Assembly: GCA_009599575.1 (NCBI GenBank)
Contig: VWND01000002.1
Coordinates: forward strand, 248,001 to 312,000
Source of the DNA: Blumeriella jaapii
Taxonomy: Eukaryota > Ascomycota > Leotiomycetes > Helotiales > Drepanopezizaceae
Length of the DNA stretch: 64,000 nucleotides
Direction of reading: 5' to 3'
Under the pieces are notes generated by a model, which was not told the origin of the DNA, ran no database searches, and saw only the letters and a program-made list of their open reading frames with translations. Positions 32,008 through 43,276 of this stretch are shown here, in pieces. Numbering within the stretch: the stretch's first letter is position 1; every line of letters begins with the position of its first letter. A program made the position numbers and the translations under genes.

Positions 32008-35000
32008 GGCACGGCGCGGGCGAACAGGGTTGGGGCGGACGCCAGGTGGGAAGAATCGAGGGCGATTGATTGGAGAGGCGGAGAGGCGGAGAGGCGGAGA
32101 GGTGGAGAGAAGAAGAGAGGAGAGGAGGGGAAGAGGGACAAGAAAGGGAGGGGAGCGACGGAAGCAGGAGGAATGAATGTTCCGAGACCAGGATGGAAGA
32201 GGGTTAGGTCGTCGGCGGAGGAAGAACTGCCACTCCGGGCCTCCGGAGAAGGAAGGAAGGAAGACAGGGCGATAGGAAGGGAGGAAGGAGGGAGGGAGGG
32301 AAGGAAGGAAGAAAGAGTCAGGTACTTTGATCTGTGTTACACGGTATGTGGTCCGTATATGATCCGTTATGTGGTCCGTAAGTGGTCCGTATATGATCCG
32401 TAAGTGGTCCGTATGTGATCCGTTATGTGTCCGTAAGTGGTCCGTATGTGATCCGTATGTGGTCCGTACGTGGTCCCCATGTGGTCCCTATGTCCTCCGT
32501 ATTATTATTCTACATCGTACAGTCCCTCCGCTCCCCTCCTGATTTATCTCCAGCCGCAATGGATCCCGAACCAGCATGATGAATCGTGCGCCAGGAAGTC
32601 TTGCCTGCCGTCGGCCCGTTCCACTTGCACGGCCGACCGCACCGATCCCGTGCTGGCCGTCAGTACTCGTGCTAAGAACGTACCAAACTCTGAAGTCTGG
32701 GGAAAGCCGGTGCCCGCGTCGGAGGATATCAACGATGCATGTGCGGCACGGGCAGAGCGGTGGTCTGAGCATGGCACGTCAGGGCACGACGACTCAAGCG
32801 CCCGTTGCGTAGCTTTCTTCCGTTTCCCTTGGTAACGCAAGCTTTGTCCAAGATCTTACATAAACCAAACTCAAAGATCTGGGGATCGAGAAAGCAAAGG
32901 CTGATGGATCGCATAAACCAACACGCGAGCAGGCGAACGCAAGTGGTTGGTTGAGCCGATCACCAAAAAGCATCCGATAGCAATGCTTGTGTTGACAAGA
33001 AATGTTCCGATCTTGGGTGTGGAAATACCGGGTGCTGATCGGTGCTTCCGATTTATTATCATAGCTCGTTCAATGCTGTCACCGCCGAAACTCATTATCG
33101 CATCGATGGTTTATGGCTCCATGGCTATGTCTAGATCACGTGATATTCATCACCTGACGTCGATGCCCATCTTTCTGCTGCGACTCGCTGTAGCGAGCAT
33201 TGGCGGTAGTGAATCAACAGTCCATACAAACGACAGCCACGAATCATCGGCAACAACTATACACTCCTTTCCAACGCTTCCCTCCATATCCAGCCCCGGC
33301 GTTAGTTTCAATAACAAAACCCTGATGCCCAGCTCTTATCCCCAGCCTCTGTTCAATTGTTTTAATCCTGACAAGACACCGTTTGGCCAAAAAACATCCT
33401 CCCACAAACAACCCAGCCCATGCCTATTCCCAAGCATGAAGTTGGACCTTTTTGCAACTTGTTCATCTACCGATCGCCTGCCCGGGCTAAGGTTCGAGCA
33501 GTCTTTATATACCCATCTGCAAGGCCGCATCAGCTAGAGGTCACATCGAAGCGAGCCCGTACACTGTAGTGAATCTCGAATCGGAAAGCGTGACTCAAGG
33601 GTGATTCGAGTCATACACGAACCAGCTAGTTAGCGAGACTCAGCCTTGTCGTTCTCTGTCTAACTAATCTTTGGTTACCAGGCCAGGGTATATAAGAACG
33701 AACGCTTTCACGGTAGGTAGAATGGCAATCATCTGTCCTTGCGATATTACAAGACAAACAAGGAAAGACTTCGATGCAAACCAATGCAATACCAGCAAAG
33801 CAAAAGTTTTGTTTCTAGTAAGCTATATTATTTAAGCTAAAAAAAAAAACGTGATCACACAGTGTTTTCTGTTCGAGCTGCTTGCCCAGCCGAAAGTGTT
33901 TTCTTATCGGATATGAAAATAACAGAAAATTCGATATATGACAACGAAGACAGAAACAACAGTCGATATAAAAGCGTTGACAGCCGGGTGATTGTTTCAT
34001 TTTATGTAAGACTCGAGTCACACATTCATTTATAAACCCAGTAGTGAATCGAGTCACAGAAAAATCGGTTAGCTAAATCCAGCTTTTTTTTCCATGGAAC
34101 AAGCGATACTTGGTAACCAGAGCGGTATGGATAAAAGCGGACGCTTGCCCTAGTATGCTGATTAAGTATGCGAGAAGAGATCAAAAAACAACAACCACTT
34201 TTCACGGTGTTCCGCTCCAACTTTTTTCTAGCCAGAAGTGTTTCCTGAGAAAGAAGGAAGAAGTAAACAACGGATGTGTATTTGCTTTAGCATTTCTTGG
34301 GATATAGAGTTCTGCAGCTTAAGAATTGGTGTGGTTTTTGCTGTTTTGATAATCATTCATTCATATGCAAAATACAAGCAGACGATAAAAAGCAGAAGTC
34401 GGAAGTTGGCAATCGATAGATAATTAACAATAGAATAGGAAATGTTAGTTGAAAGTAACAACTTTGTCTACTGTTGTTTCTATTCAATTGTTGTATCTTA
34501 TTCTATTGTTATTTCCCATCCCACTATCAAGAATCGACTTCTTGTGATCTTAGCTTTTACAAGACAAGAGTTGAGTCTTATTCCAAGAATAAATCATGAC
34601 ACTTCTTAAGCATAAGCCAATGCTAGAGTGTTAGTTCAAGAAGATTTTATGGTTTGTATCAATCTAGATGCAATTGGGGAAAATGCCAAGAAACACAGAA
34701 CACACGCGATCCATCTGAACTGCGGTTGTTAAAAGGGCCCCTTTCCTCTCTACGGAACTTCGGTAAAGATTGGTTTCCCCAGGTCTCTTTGGTAAAATTG
34801 GGATATATCACTGCTGTATCTCGATTTCTTTGTTACCCTCACCACACTTACCAATAACACTGGAACAAGCTTTGACAAGCATGCTAAGAAACCGTCAAAT
34901 GCTTGCCAGAAAGATAAGCATAATACAGATGCACAAGAAGATACGACAGTCTGTCAGCACCAGTGCTACCTTTTACACATCTATGACTTAGTCCAGATGC

Positions 35001-35219
35001 CATCCGTCACAAGCCAAAAGCTCGAAGAAAGATTTACGGCCATGTCTTGCTTCCCAAAGCAACCTAGCCGCTGCTTCCTAACACCCGAAGCGGTAACGCC
35101 TCGACCCGTCGACATCAACATCGACAACGACAACCCTTCACAACATCACCACACCACCTTATCATCTCCCAACCCAACAACAATGTAATCCAAATATCGA
35201 CATCCTCCTCACCTCCATC
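32008..35219. other. 3.2-kb gene-free spacer, GC-rich then AT-rich
   Basis: From the left: purine-rich GGAGAGGC and GGAAGGAA repeats (about 32060-32320), an 11-bp array (listed), then undistinguished sequence, then a block from about 33550 to 34990 that is markedly AT-rich with degraded, A/T-run-rich texture. Partly similar stretches (AGTGAATC...GTGACTC at 33569 and AGTGAATCGAGTCAC at 34041) hint at decayed repeat copies. No coding sequence supported. Confidence 0.5.
32345..32499. repeat. 11-bp tandem array, about 14 copies
   Basis: Consensus TATGTGGTCCG; variants TATATGATCCG, TAAGTGGTCCG, TATGTGATCCG. Two units are 12 bp. It lies about 340 bp upstream of the zinc-cluster gene start. Confidence 0.92.
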
Positions 35220-36484
35220 ATGGCCTCCAAATCCTCCCCCTTACTCTCCGCCTACACCGCTCTCCTCTCCCGCAACCGCCTCCAACGCAACGCCTTCCAA
35301 GCCTCCCTCGTCACGCGTCTCAGCACCCTCCAGGAAGACCTTCTCCTCCACTCCTCCCCTCACCACCACAGCAGCACCCCTCCGCGAGGAATCTACATCC
35401 ACGGCTCCGTCGGGTCTGGCAAGACCCGTCTCGCGGACCTCTTCCACGCCACGCTCCCCGCCCGCATCCCCTCCCGGCGCGCGCACTTCCACGCCTTCAT
35501 GCTCGACGTGCACGCGCGCCTGCACCTGGCCCGGTGCTCGGCCGACCCGCTCGTGGCCATCGGGCAGCAGGTCGCGCGAGAGCCGCGTGCTGGTCTTGGA
35601 CGAGTTCCAGGTCACCGACATCGCCGACGCCATGATCCTGCGCCGGCTGTTCGGCGCCGTGTGGGCGTGCGGCGGCGCGCTGGTCGCGACGAGCAACCGC
35701 CGGCCCGAGGGCCTGTACGAGCGCGGCCTGAACCGGGACTTGTTCGTGCCCTTCATCGCCGCGTTGCGCGCGCGGTGCGAGGTGTGGGAGATGGGTGGGG
35801 AGGAGGACTACCGGCTGCGCGCGCGCCGTCGGGCGGAGGCCGAGCGACGAGACGTCTTCTTCACGGATCCCCTTCTCTTCCGGAACCGGCTGGAAGCCGA
35901 CACGGCCGGCGCGCAGATGGAGGAGGTCCGCATCCCGGTGCCGATGAGCCGGCACCTCACCATCCTCGCGGCGCCGTCCCCCGCTGGCCGCGCTCCCGCC
36001 CAGCAGCGGCGCATCGCGAGCGCCTCCTTCGCGCAGCTGTGCGAGGCCTTCCTCAGCGCGGCCGACTACCAGGCTCTCTGCGCCTCGACGGCGACGCTCT
36101 ACCTCGCGGGCGTGCGGCCGTTCCAGGCCCACGAGCTGGACGCGGCCCGCCGCTTCGTGACGCTCGTGGATCTTGCGTACGAGAGCAAGACGCGCGTCGT
36201 GTGTCTCAGTTCGGTGCCGCTCGGAGACGTCTTCCGGAACGTCTTGCCTCGTCTAGACGCGGGCGCTATGCAGAAGGACATGGCGATCAGCGTGCGGAGG
36301 GAGGGCGGCAGCAGCAGCAGTGTGATGAGCACGTTTGTCGGGGAGGTGGAGTGGTGCGACGGGCTTGGAGGGCGCGAGTCTTGCGAAGGGGGGCGCGGGG
36401 GAGAGCGATGTGGGCTTCGCGGTCGGGAGGGCGCTGTCGCGGTTGGTGGAGATGGAGTGGGAGGGGTATGGCGTTGGTGATTGA
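35220..36484 (+). CDS. AFG1/LACE1-like mitochondrial ATPase, frame broken twice
   Basis: AAA-type ATPase of the AFG1 family, which acts at the mitochondrial inner membrane in quality control of respiratory subunits. Landmarks: Walker A GSVGSGKT, HFHAFMLDVHARLH, Walker B LVLDEFQVTDIADAM, ATSNRRPEGLY, and a C-terminal FAVGRALSRLVEMEWEGYG. These lie in three successive frames. The first change is near 35578 in a CG-rich run (DPLVAIGQQVA then SRVLVLDEF). The second is near 36350 (GEVEW then SGATGLEGASLAKG), after which the family C-terminus ends at the TGA at 36482-36484. The coding sequence is extremely GC-rich. No intron signal explains either change. Start at 35220 has good context (CATCATGGCC). 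The N-terminus has no clear mitochondrial presequence. Confidence 0.78.
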
Positions 36485-37525
36485 TGTCGATGTTGTTCTT
36501 CGTGACAGAAGAGGCTCGAGGACATAGAATGATCGGCCCTGATGGCTGCGGTCGTGGCCTGCGAGACGACTCTTGCACAGCAAGACAACGCGATTCAGCG
36601 AGTACACCGAGCTACCTACCTACCTACCTATCAAAAGGTAAGGTACCTCTCGTTGATCTCGATGCTAGAAAGTTTAGCAAGAGGAGGTGACCCGATGACA
36701 CGTAGAGCTCAAGAAACGGAGGGCTAGATAGAACGACCACCATCGATACTTTTAGGACGCGATATCATTTCAGTCTTGACCGTCTTTTGATCGTCTCGCC
36801 CAAGGTCCTTCCGTTCTAGCTCTTCGGTTAAGCTCTTACGGCAGAGCAGAGCAGGGCAGAGCAGAGCAGATGAAAGCAGATGAAAGCAGATGAAAGCAGA
36901 TGAACAAAGAAATAGCCTCTCACCCAATCAGAGGAAAGCTACTTTTTCCTTTATCTTGCACCTTTCACTTTTGGCTGACAACAAGAGCTTTGTTCTTCTT
37001 TTCCGTTGTGCAATTCCGTCTTTCAGCTTTCTTGCACCTCTCTTTTTTGACTGCCAACAAGAGCTTTGTTCTCTTGTTCCGTTGTGCAATTTTGTCTTTC
37101 AGCGTTCTTTCTGTTTTTCTTTTTGCTTTCTCTCTTTCTTCCTCTCTCTTTCTCTACACCTTCCTCCCCTCCGTCAAACAAGCCCCCACAAAGAAACGCA
37201 GGAGAAAAAAAACACCCGCGCACCAGACCAGAACAGCCCACCCCTCCCTCCTTTTAAAAAATATATATATAAATAAACAGATCCCGCAACCAACTACATA
37301 TAACCACGCACCCATCCCCTCCCCTTCCGTTCCAATCCAGCGTCCGAGCCAGCCCGACACCACCAGCACCAAAAAAACCCCGCACGTCAAACCGCGCGAG
37401 CAAGTGCCTGTCTCCCCGCTGCTCCCGAATCGAATCCAACATCCCATCCCCAAGCCCAACCCCAAGCAGCCCGCAACGCAACAAGAGCGAAGAAGAAGAA
37501 GAAGAAGTCGATAGACAACAACAAC
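36485..37525. promoter_or_regulatory. Spacer and long leader of the CaaX gene
   Basis: Contains CTACCTACCTAC at about 36610, AGATGAAAGC repeats at about 36866-36903, a two-copy 76-bp duplication (listed) and a strongly pyrimidine-rich stretch (37100-37160) leading to ACAACAACATGG. Typical of a long fungal 5' leader. Confidence 0.5.
36958..37109. repeat. 76-bp direct repeat, 2 copies
   Basis: 36958-37033 and 37034-37109 share the core CAACAAGAGCTTTGTTCT and GTTGTGCAATT followed by GTCTTTCAGC. Tandem and imperfect. Confidence 0.85.
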
Positions 37526-37750
37526 ATGGCACACACGAACGACCCTACCATCTCCCACGTAAGCACTCCTCCTAGCCCCAACCCCCCGACCGCTGCTGCT
37601 GCTGCTACAAGCGCCAACACCCCAGCAGCAGAGCTCGCCGGAGCTGGCTCCGCGCCTGTGGTGGGTCGCGCGACGGAGCTGTGTCTGCGAGGGGGCCAGA
37701 CGAATTGGAGTGATGAGGATGAGGTGCGGTGTTGCTGTGCGGTGATGTGA
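37526..37750 (+). CDS. Small protein with C-terminal CaaX box
   Basis: 74-aa single-exon ORF with an excellent start context (ACAACAACATGGCA) after a long pyrimidine-rich leader. Composition: Ser/Thr/Pro/Ala-rich N-terminal 45 residues, then VVGRATELCLRGG and NWSDEDEV, ending CCCAVM. The last four residues CAVM fit a CaaX prenylation box (X = Met, farnesyl type), and the preceding two Cys could be palmitoylated, so membrane anchoring is inferred. No family recognised. It could still be the first exon of a longer gene, but no splice partner was evident and the stop is followed by low-complexity GT-rich sequence. Confidence 0.5.
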   Translation: MAHTNDPTISHVSTPPSPNPPTAAAAATSANTPAAELAGAGSAPVVGRATELCLRGGQTNWSDEDEVRCCCAVM

Positions 37751-40549
37751 TGTTGTGGTGTGGTGTGGTGTGGTTGTGAGGCCGGGGGCGAGGAGGGGCG
37801 TACAGATAGATAGATATGTGTGAGACGAGAGAAATGCATGTCGGAGTTGGGGATTGCGGTTTCAAGGTGTTGGAGATACGGGATTTTGTTTGGTATGTGG
37901 GATTATGCGAATGTGAAATGAGGTGATGTGATGTGGTGGATGGGATGGGATGTGATGTGCGAGGGTGTGTGTGGGATTTACAATAATGGGCTGAGATGTA
38001 TATGGTTGTGGTTTCATCGAGCACGAATTCGTACGCTGAATTGGCGGGGTGGGACTAGACTGAGGTCCTAATAAGCTGGTGTTGTAGCTTGGTAGATACC
38101 TACGGACGGATATGGGTACTAATTGCACGATGTGTAAAAGTTTATAGATCGCGTTTGATGCAAATGGAAGTTAGTTGTTTCTTCCTCCAAGCGAGCTTGC
38201 TAAGCGACATCTCCTTTAACTACCATCTGAATCCTGAGGGATAAAATACTAGGACTTCTGGCTGTCTGTTTTTTCTCGGAAATCTCTGCTGCCGGGTTAT
38301 TGTTGCTACTGGCTGGTGTCTTCTGACGTGTAGCTGCTCAAATGGCGAGGTTTATGTACAGTAAGGTAGGTGGCACTGCGTCTAAGACTTAGGACGAGGG
38401 TGCTGGATGTTTATATCAAATTCCGAAACCGCTGTTTGAGTTCGCCAACGTTTGGTCCCTCGTCACAATGGAGACTGAGCATTGTGCAAGCAAGCTAGAG
38501 AACTTTGGCCCGGGTCATATCATGGCTTTGAATGGACTTTCACTCCATGTCACTGCGGCGTGACGGCGTCCTTCGTCGCAGGCTCGCTTAATGCAGCTGA
38601 ATCCCAACTTCCAAACATCACGAACCAAATCTCCGCTCCGCTGCTGACAGGATTGCTGTATACAAAATTGAATCAAACGCTCTTGCTCGTCCATCCTAAA
38701 CGTACTTCTACTTCCTGCACGTCACAGCGGTGGTGTGTATGTCCTGTTCTCCTCTCTCGCCTACTGCTACTTCCACCCCGAGACGCATCGCTCGACGCAT
38801 GAGAACGCAAGCCCCAAGATCTCAACTGGACCCTAGTCGGCCTGAACCCATGTCTCTTCCCCTCTGGGGTGCGAGGGATTCCCCGTCCTTGCGGGAGACG
38901 ACTCTCCGGGCGCGAGTGCTGGTTCGTACAGTATTCTCTGCGGAAGGCGGCCGCCGGGCCATGCGACTGACTGTCGATTAGACGCTCCTGACCGGCCAGG
39001 CCGCGGGCTGACTCGACGTGAGGCCATGATCGCTGCGGCTCGAGCGACACGACACGTGAAGTTGGGATTGTTCTTTGCTTCTTGCCCTCAGAATCCCGGC
39101 GTCATCCCCATCGATGTATAAACATGTACCGAGGAAATGCGGTTCGCCGGAAACGGATGTGTTGTCTGGCTGCATCTGTTTTCCCTGTCGCGTCCGTTGT
39201 GCTCAAAACAACAGCTAAGCGAGCTTTCGATTACTGTGCCTCGCAAAGAGCTGTCGGGGACTTCGAGCCTGGCCCGTAGGTACTTGGCCGCATTTCATTA
39301 AAATGGGAGGAACGAAGGCTCTCTCGTGCGAGCAGGGTGTGGAAAACGAGCCCAGCCTGTGGATATGTGGTCTTACTCGACCAAAAGGAGAGAAAAGAAG
39401 ATGTCGTTGGACGAGCGTGGTGTAGAACAAGGTGGGCTCGCTCGCCGAAACGACAGCTGCGTCTGTTGATTATCGTTGATATGCCGTACTACCTGGCGAG
39501 AACGAGACTTCTGTGATAATCCGATCGGACAAAGCGATTGCGAGAGGATGTAAGATAAATAGGATCTTGAAGTTGTACTGATGTTTCGGGAGGAAGAAGC
39601 TAACTGGGAACCAGAGGTGGCTCGCTCGCTTGGTCTCGGCCGGCAAATAGCAACACGCTGTCCTCGTACCATGCCCGGATAACGTGGGAGCTGCAATGGA
39701 AGTTGATACTGCCCTTTGCTTGTTGAGGCACTGGTCAATGTGTTTACCAAAGTGGCTTTGTAAAGGTCTAAAGATCCTCGTAAAATCTCCCTTTTCACGT
39801 TTCTATCACCTAGCATTTCCACGGCCGTCGTTCCGTTGCTACGAGTTTCCATGTAAACACCGACCCCCCAAATATAATAGAGTATCAATCAGCCTCAAAG
39901 CACTACATTCAAGTTTTTGATCACGACTCAAATGCAGTCCTTACAACGGCCCAGTTTCTTTCTTTCTTTCAGGTGCTAATAACCAACGCACGCGAAAATC
40001 ATATGCGCAACACCAGCCATTGCGTCGACTGTGATAGCCATGGATCTCCCCAACCCTAGCATTCCGGATACTCCGGACTCGTGCGCCTACCAGTAATAAC
40101 CGATGCTGAGAATGCCTCCCGTGGAAAGATAACGAGGGAGTATAAAGCCTCACCCAAGACTGTTGATGTCTTAACACTTCCTCCCGGGTTCAAGCGAACC
40201 TATAAGATGTAGAAAGCACCAATCCGCATATGCCGCCGTCAGACCCCGATCCAGCGCGGCCCGCAGACGCCATCCACCCCGCAGTCGGCGACTGACGATG
40301 GCGGGGTTTGCAGATGCCGATGCATCTTCTTCTTGTCTTCTACTGCTCGCTCTTCTACTTGCTCGCTCTCCTACTTGCTCGCTCTTGGTTATATATCCTG
40401 CCATTTCACCACCTCGATTCTCGGGCTTACGATACCACTGGGCTTCTTGTCTATCGCGGCGTCCTACTGTACAGTACACCAGAGCACTGTGCTTCCACCA
40501 TCGTGCGCGTCACCTCGACTTCAGACTCCTCCACCCAATCTTTTCCAGC
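37751..40549. other. 2.8-kb spacer without supported genes
   Basis: GT-rich low complexity at 37750-38000, otherwise ordinary sequence. Short ORFs on both strands have no recognisable product or splice context. Leader of the next gene contains GTACAGTAC at about 40470. Confidence 0.45.
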
Positions 40550-41774
40550 ATGGGAAAACCAGCACTGCTCCTCATCGGCGACCTGGCACACGCGCAGAAG
40601 GAATGGTCCGAATTCTCCAGCTTCGGCGAGCTGAAAGTGAGACTCTCCCTCGCCCGTCGCAGCACAGCTCCGTTGCCAGAAGACTGATCGTACGGAACAG
40701 GAATTCTCGGGACCCAAAACGCGAGCCGATTTCGTGAAGGAGCTAGAAAGTGGAAGCTATAACGATGTCGTGGCCCTGTACCGAAGCAACGAATCCACGA
40801 AGGTGATGGGTGGCATCGCGTCTCGTGTGGGAATCAACTGTTAATCGACATCCAGATCACGGGCGAATTCGACCGAGAGCTGGTCGCCAAACTCCCGGCA
40901 TCGCTGAAATACATCTGCCACAACGGGGCGGGATACGACAACATCGATATCGATGCGTGCACCGCGCAAGGTGCACCGCGCCCGTTCCGGCTTCTGGGAG
41001 GCATCGACTGACCAGGATGCAGGCATTCAAGTCTCTGCGACGCCCGTCGCCGTCAACTCTGCCACCGCCGACATCGCCATCTTCCTCATGCTCGGCGCCC
41101 TTCGCCGCATCCACAACCCCTACAGCGCCGTCCGCGCCTCGAACTGGCGCGGTCCCGGGTTCCAGCTCGGTCACGACCCGCAACAGAAAATCCTCGGTAT
41201 CCTCGGGATGGGAGGCATCGGTCGCGAGGTCGCCGCCCGTGGCCGCGCCTTCGGCATGACAATCCACTACCACAACCGGACCCAGCTCGCGCCCGAGCTG
41301 GAGCAGGGCGCCAGGTACGTCAGCTTCGAGGAGCTGCTGAAGACGAGCGATGTCTTGAGCTTGAACTGCAGTCTGAGCAAGGAGACGGTGGGCATCATTG
41401 GCAAGGCGGAGTTTGCGCTGATGAAGAAGGGCGTGGTGCTCGTGAACACGGCGCGAGGGAAGCTGATTGACGAGAGTGCATTGGTGGACGCTCTGGACGA
41501 GGGGAGGCTGTTTAGCGCGGGCTTGGATGTGTACGAAGAGGAGCCCAAGATCCACGAGGCGCTGCTGAAGAACCCGAATGTCGTTCTCTTGCCCCATATT
41601 GGAACGGCGACGGTGGAAACCCAGGCGAGTCCCCCACGGCGCACAACCCGTTTGACGTCTTGCTAATGCCATGGTTAGAGGAACATGGAACTCTTGGTTC
41701 TGGAGAACATTGAGAGCGCCATCAAGAAGGGACGGCTCGTTACACCCGTTGCGGAACAAAAGTCAAAGCTGTAG
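40550..41774 (+). CDS. D-2-hydroxyacid dehydrogenase (glyoxylate/hydroxypyruvate reductase type)
   Basis: NAD(P)H-dependent reductase of 2-keto acids such as glyoxylate or hydroxypyruvate. Five exons: 40550-40636, 40701-40802, 40856-40970, 41023-41624, 41679-41774; about 333 aa with all phases consistent. NAD-binding GILGMGGIGREVAARG, substrate-loop NGAGYDNIDI, catalytic Arg in NTARGKLIDESALV, Glu in DVYEEEP and His in LLPHIGTAT are present, which is the complete catalytic set. Intron 4 (41625-41678) has a GC donor (CAG|GCGAGT) with a clear TGCTAAT branch site. Length and layout match fungal cytosolic members. Exact substrate unknown. Confidence 0.93.
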
Positions 41775-42549
41775 ATGGGCCCAGAAAGCTCTGCCTAGGT
41801 CTAGATCAGAGAGAGAGTTATGATACGCCGCTTTTTGAACCTCACTTCCCACAATCTCGACCAGGAACCACGCCCTTCGATGGTCTTCAGCAGGATAGTG
41901 AATGCCAGTGCCTATATCTTGTGAAAGATCCCCCCCTGTAGTTCTCAAGATCCCACCTTGGTTACCTTACGCATCGCAAGCCAAACGCAGCAGGTACAGA
42001 CACGTGAAATTTGCACCCAAAGTCGATAGTCCAAGACCAGATTTTCGCGGAGATCATGATGCGCGAAACGTGAACCCATGCTACCTACCTTACCTACAGA
42101 TCCCGCTCCAGAGCCATCTGCCATATCTGCATAGATTCAACCCCGTTTTCGCAGGAAGGAAACCAAATGCTCGCTCATGCGTCACGTCAATTATTTAATT
42201 ACCCACCCCGACACCATTCCCAAGCAGCTCGGGGTACAGTATCATGCCAAGGAGCACAATCGATCGATCGTACCCGACGAAAACACGAGGCAAGAAAACG
42301 AACGGAAAGCCATTTATTCCCATAATCGTAAATCTATCATCTATCGCATGCGGTATCCAACATATCCATCCATGATCAGAGGAAAGAGAGAGGATGATAT
42401 GATGTATGAATGGGACGGGACCCATTTAGTTAAGCGTCCTCATCATCACCCACCATCCTCCCCGCGGGCAAAAAACACGCCTATATATTTCCCTCCGCCA
42501 TCCGTAGAGCTTATCTAATCAGCGACTCAATCAATCAATCGCTCGCTCC
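41775..42549. other. Intergenic spacer
   Basis: Between the dehydrogenase and tRNA-Arg. No gene seen; short AATCAATCAATC repeat just before the tRNA. Confidence 0.45.
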
Positions 42550-42637
42550 GGTCTGCTGGCGCAATGGTAGCGCGCAAGACTTCTACTCCGAATGGGACGG
42601 AATCTTGAGGCTGTGGGTTCGAGTCCCACGTAGATCA
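42550..42637 (+). tRNA. tRNA-Arg(UCU) with intron
   Basis: Cloverleaf folds by hand: acceptor GGTCTGC/GTAGATC with discriminator A, D arm GCGC/GCGC, anticodon stem CAAGA/TCTTG with loop CTTCTAA after removing a 16-nt intron located after position 37, T arm GTGGG/CCCAC with TTCGAGT loop. A box TGGCGCAATGG and B box GGTTCGAGTCC are present. An oligo-T pol III terminator follows directly. Confidence 0.92.
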
Positions 42638-42648
42638 TTTTTTTTTGC
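42637..42648 (+). terminator. Pol III oligo-T terminator of tRNA-Arg
   Basis: A run of nine T residues immediately after the discriminator base. Confidence 0.8.
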
Positions 42649-43194
42649 CACTGTGCCTGCCCTCCCTGTTTTTTTGCTGTTGGTCCGTCCCTCTGCCTGT
42701 CTGTCTGTCTGCCTGGGTTTTTCTTCTTCTTCCCTTCTTCTTTTCCGTTGGATCATTTTGGTGTTGGTGTAATCTTTTTTGTTTTTGGTACAGGAACGGT
42801 GTAACAACTAGTTGATTGGCTGACTGTTCAGTGAGTGGGTTTTTGCGAACATGTGTTCTTTTTTTGTGTGTGCCCGGTGTGTCATGTGCGTGCACGCCCC
42901 GCCATTTTCCCACTTTGAGTGAGTGAGTCATGCCGCTCATTTCCTTCCCCCCAGCCGGTACGAGAAACCGAAGCGACTGCCCGAGCCGGGGAAAAAGAAA
43001 AAGGATAAAAAATGTTTGTGTTATGCTCAGAGTACAGCACATCAGATTTCCTGATGTGAAATGCTCGGCATCTTCAAGAGGAAAGAGAAGGAAAAAGAAA
43101 AAGGATTCATCGATCGTCCTTCGTTATGAAAATGGTCCTTATTTTCCAAGATCATTTTGGCAGGGCAAAAAAGAAAAGCGCAAAATAAATCACT

Positions 43195-43276
43195 CGACCG
43201 CTGCAGGATTTGAACCTACGCATCCGAAGATAACAGATTTCAAGTCTGTCGCGTTAGACCACTCCGCCAAACGGCC
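43195..43276 (-). tRNA. tRNA-Ser(UGA)
   Basis: On the minus strand: acceptor GGCCGTT/AGCGGTC with discriminator G, anticodon stem ACAGA/TCTGT with loop CTTGAAA (anticodon TGA), a long variable arm typical of class II serine tRNA, and T arm with GGTTCAAATCC. No intron. Convergent with tRNA-Arg, 557 bp away. Confidence 0.93.

Noticed and set aside
32947..33537. 196-codon plus-strand open frame in the spacer
   Set aside because: No ATG at its start, mixed composition, no domain and no splice context.
33560..34060. Possible transposon termini (AGTGAATC...GTGACTC motifs)
   Set aside because: The two similar stretches are in the same orientation and too diverged to pair as terminal inverted repeats; no transposase or target duplication found.
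39373..39888. 171-codon minus-strand ORF
   Set aside because: Low-complexity, no recognisable product, no supporting leader or splice signals.
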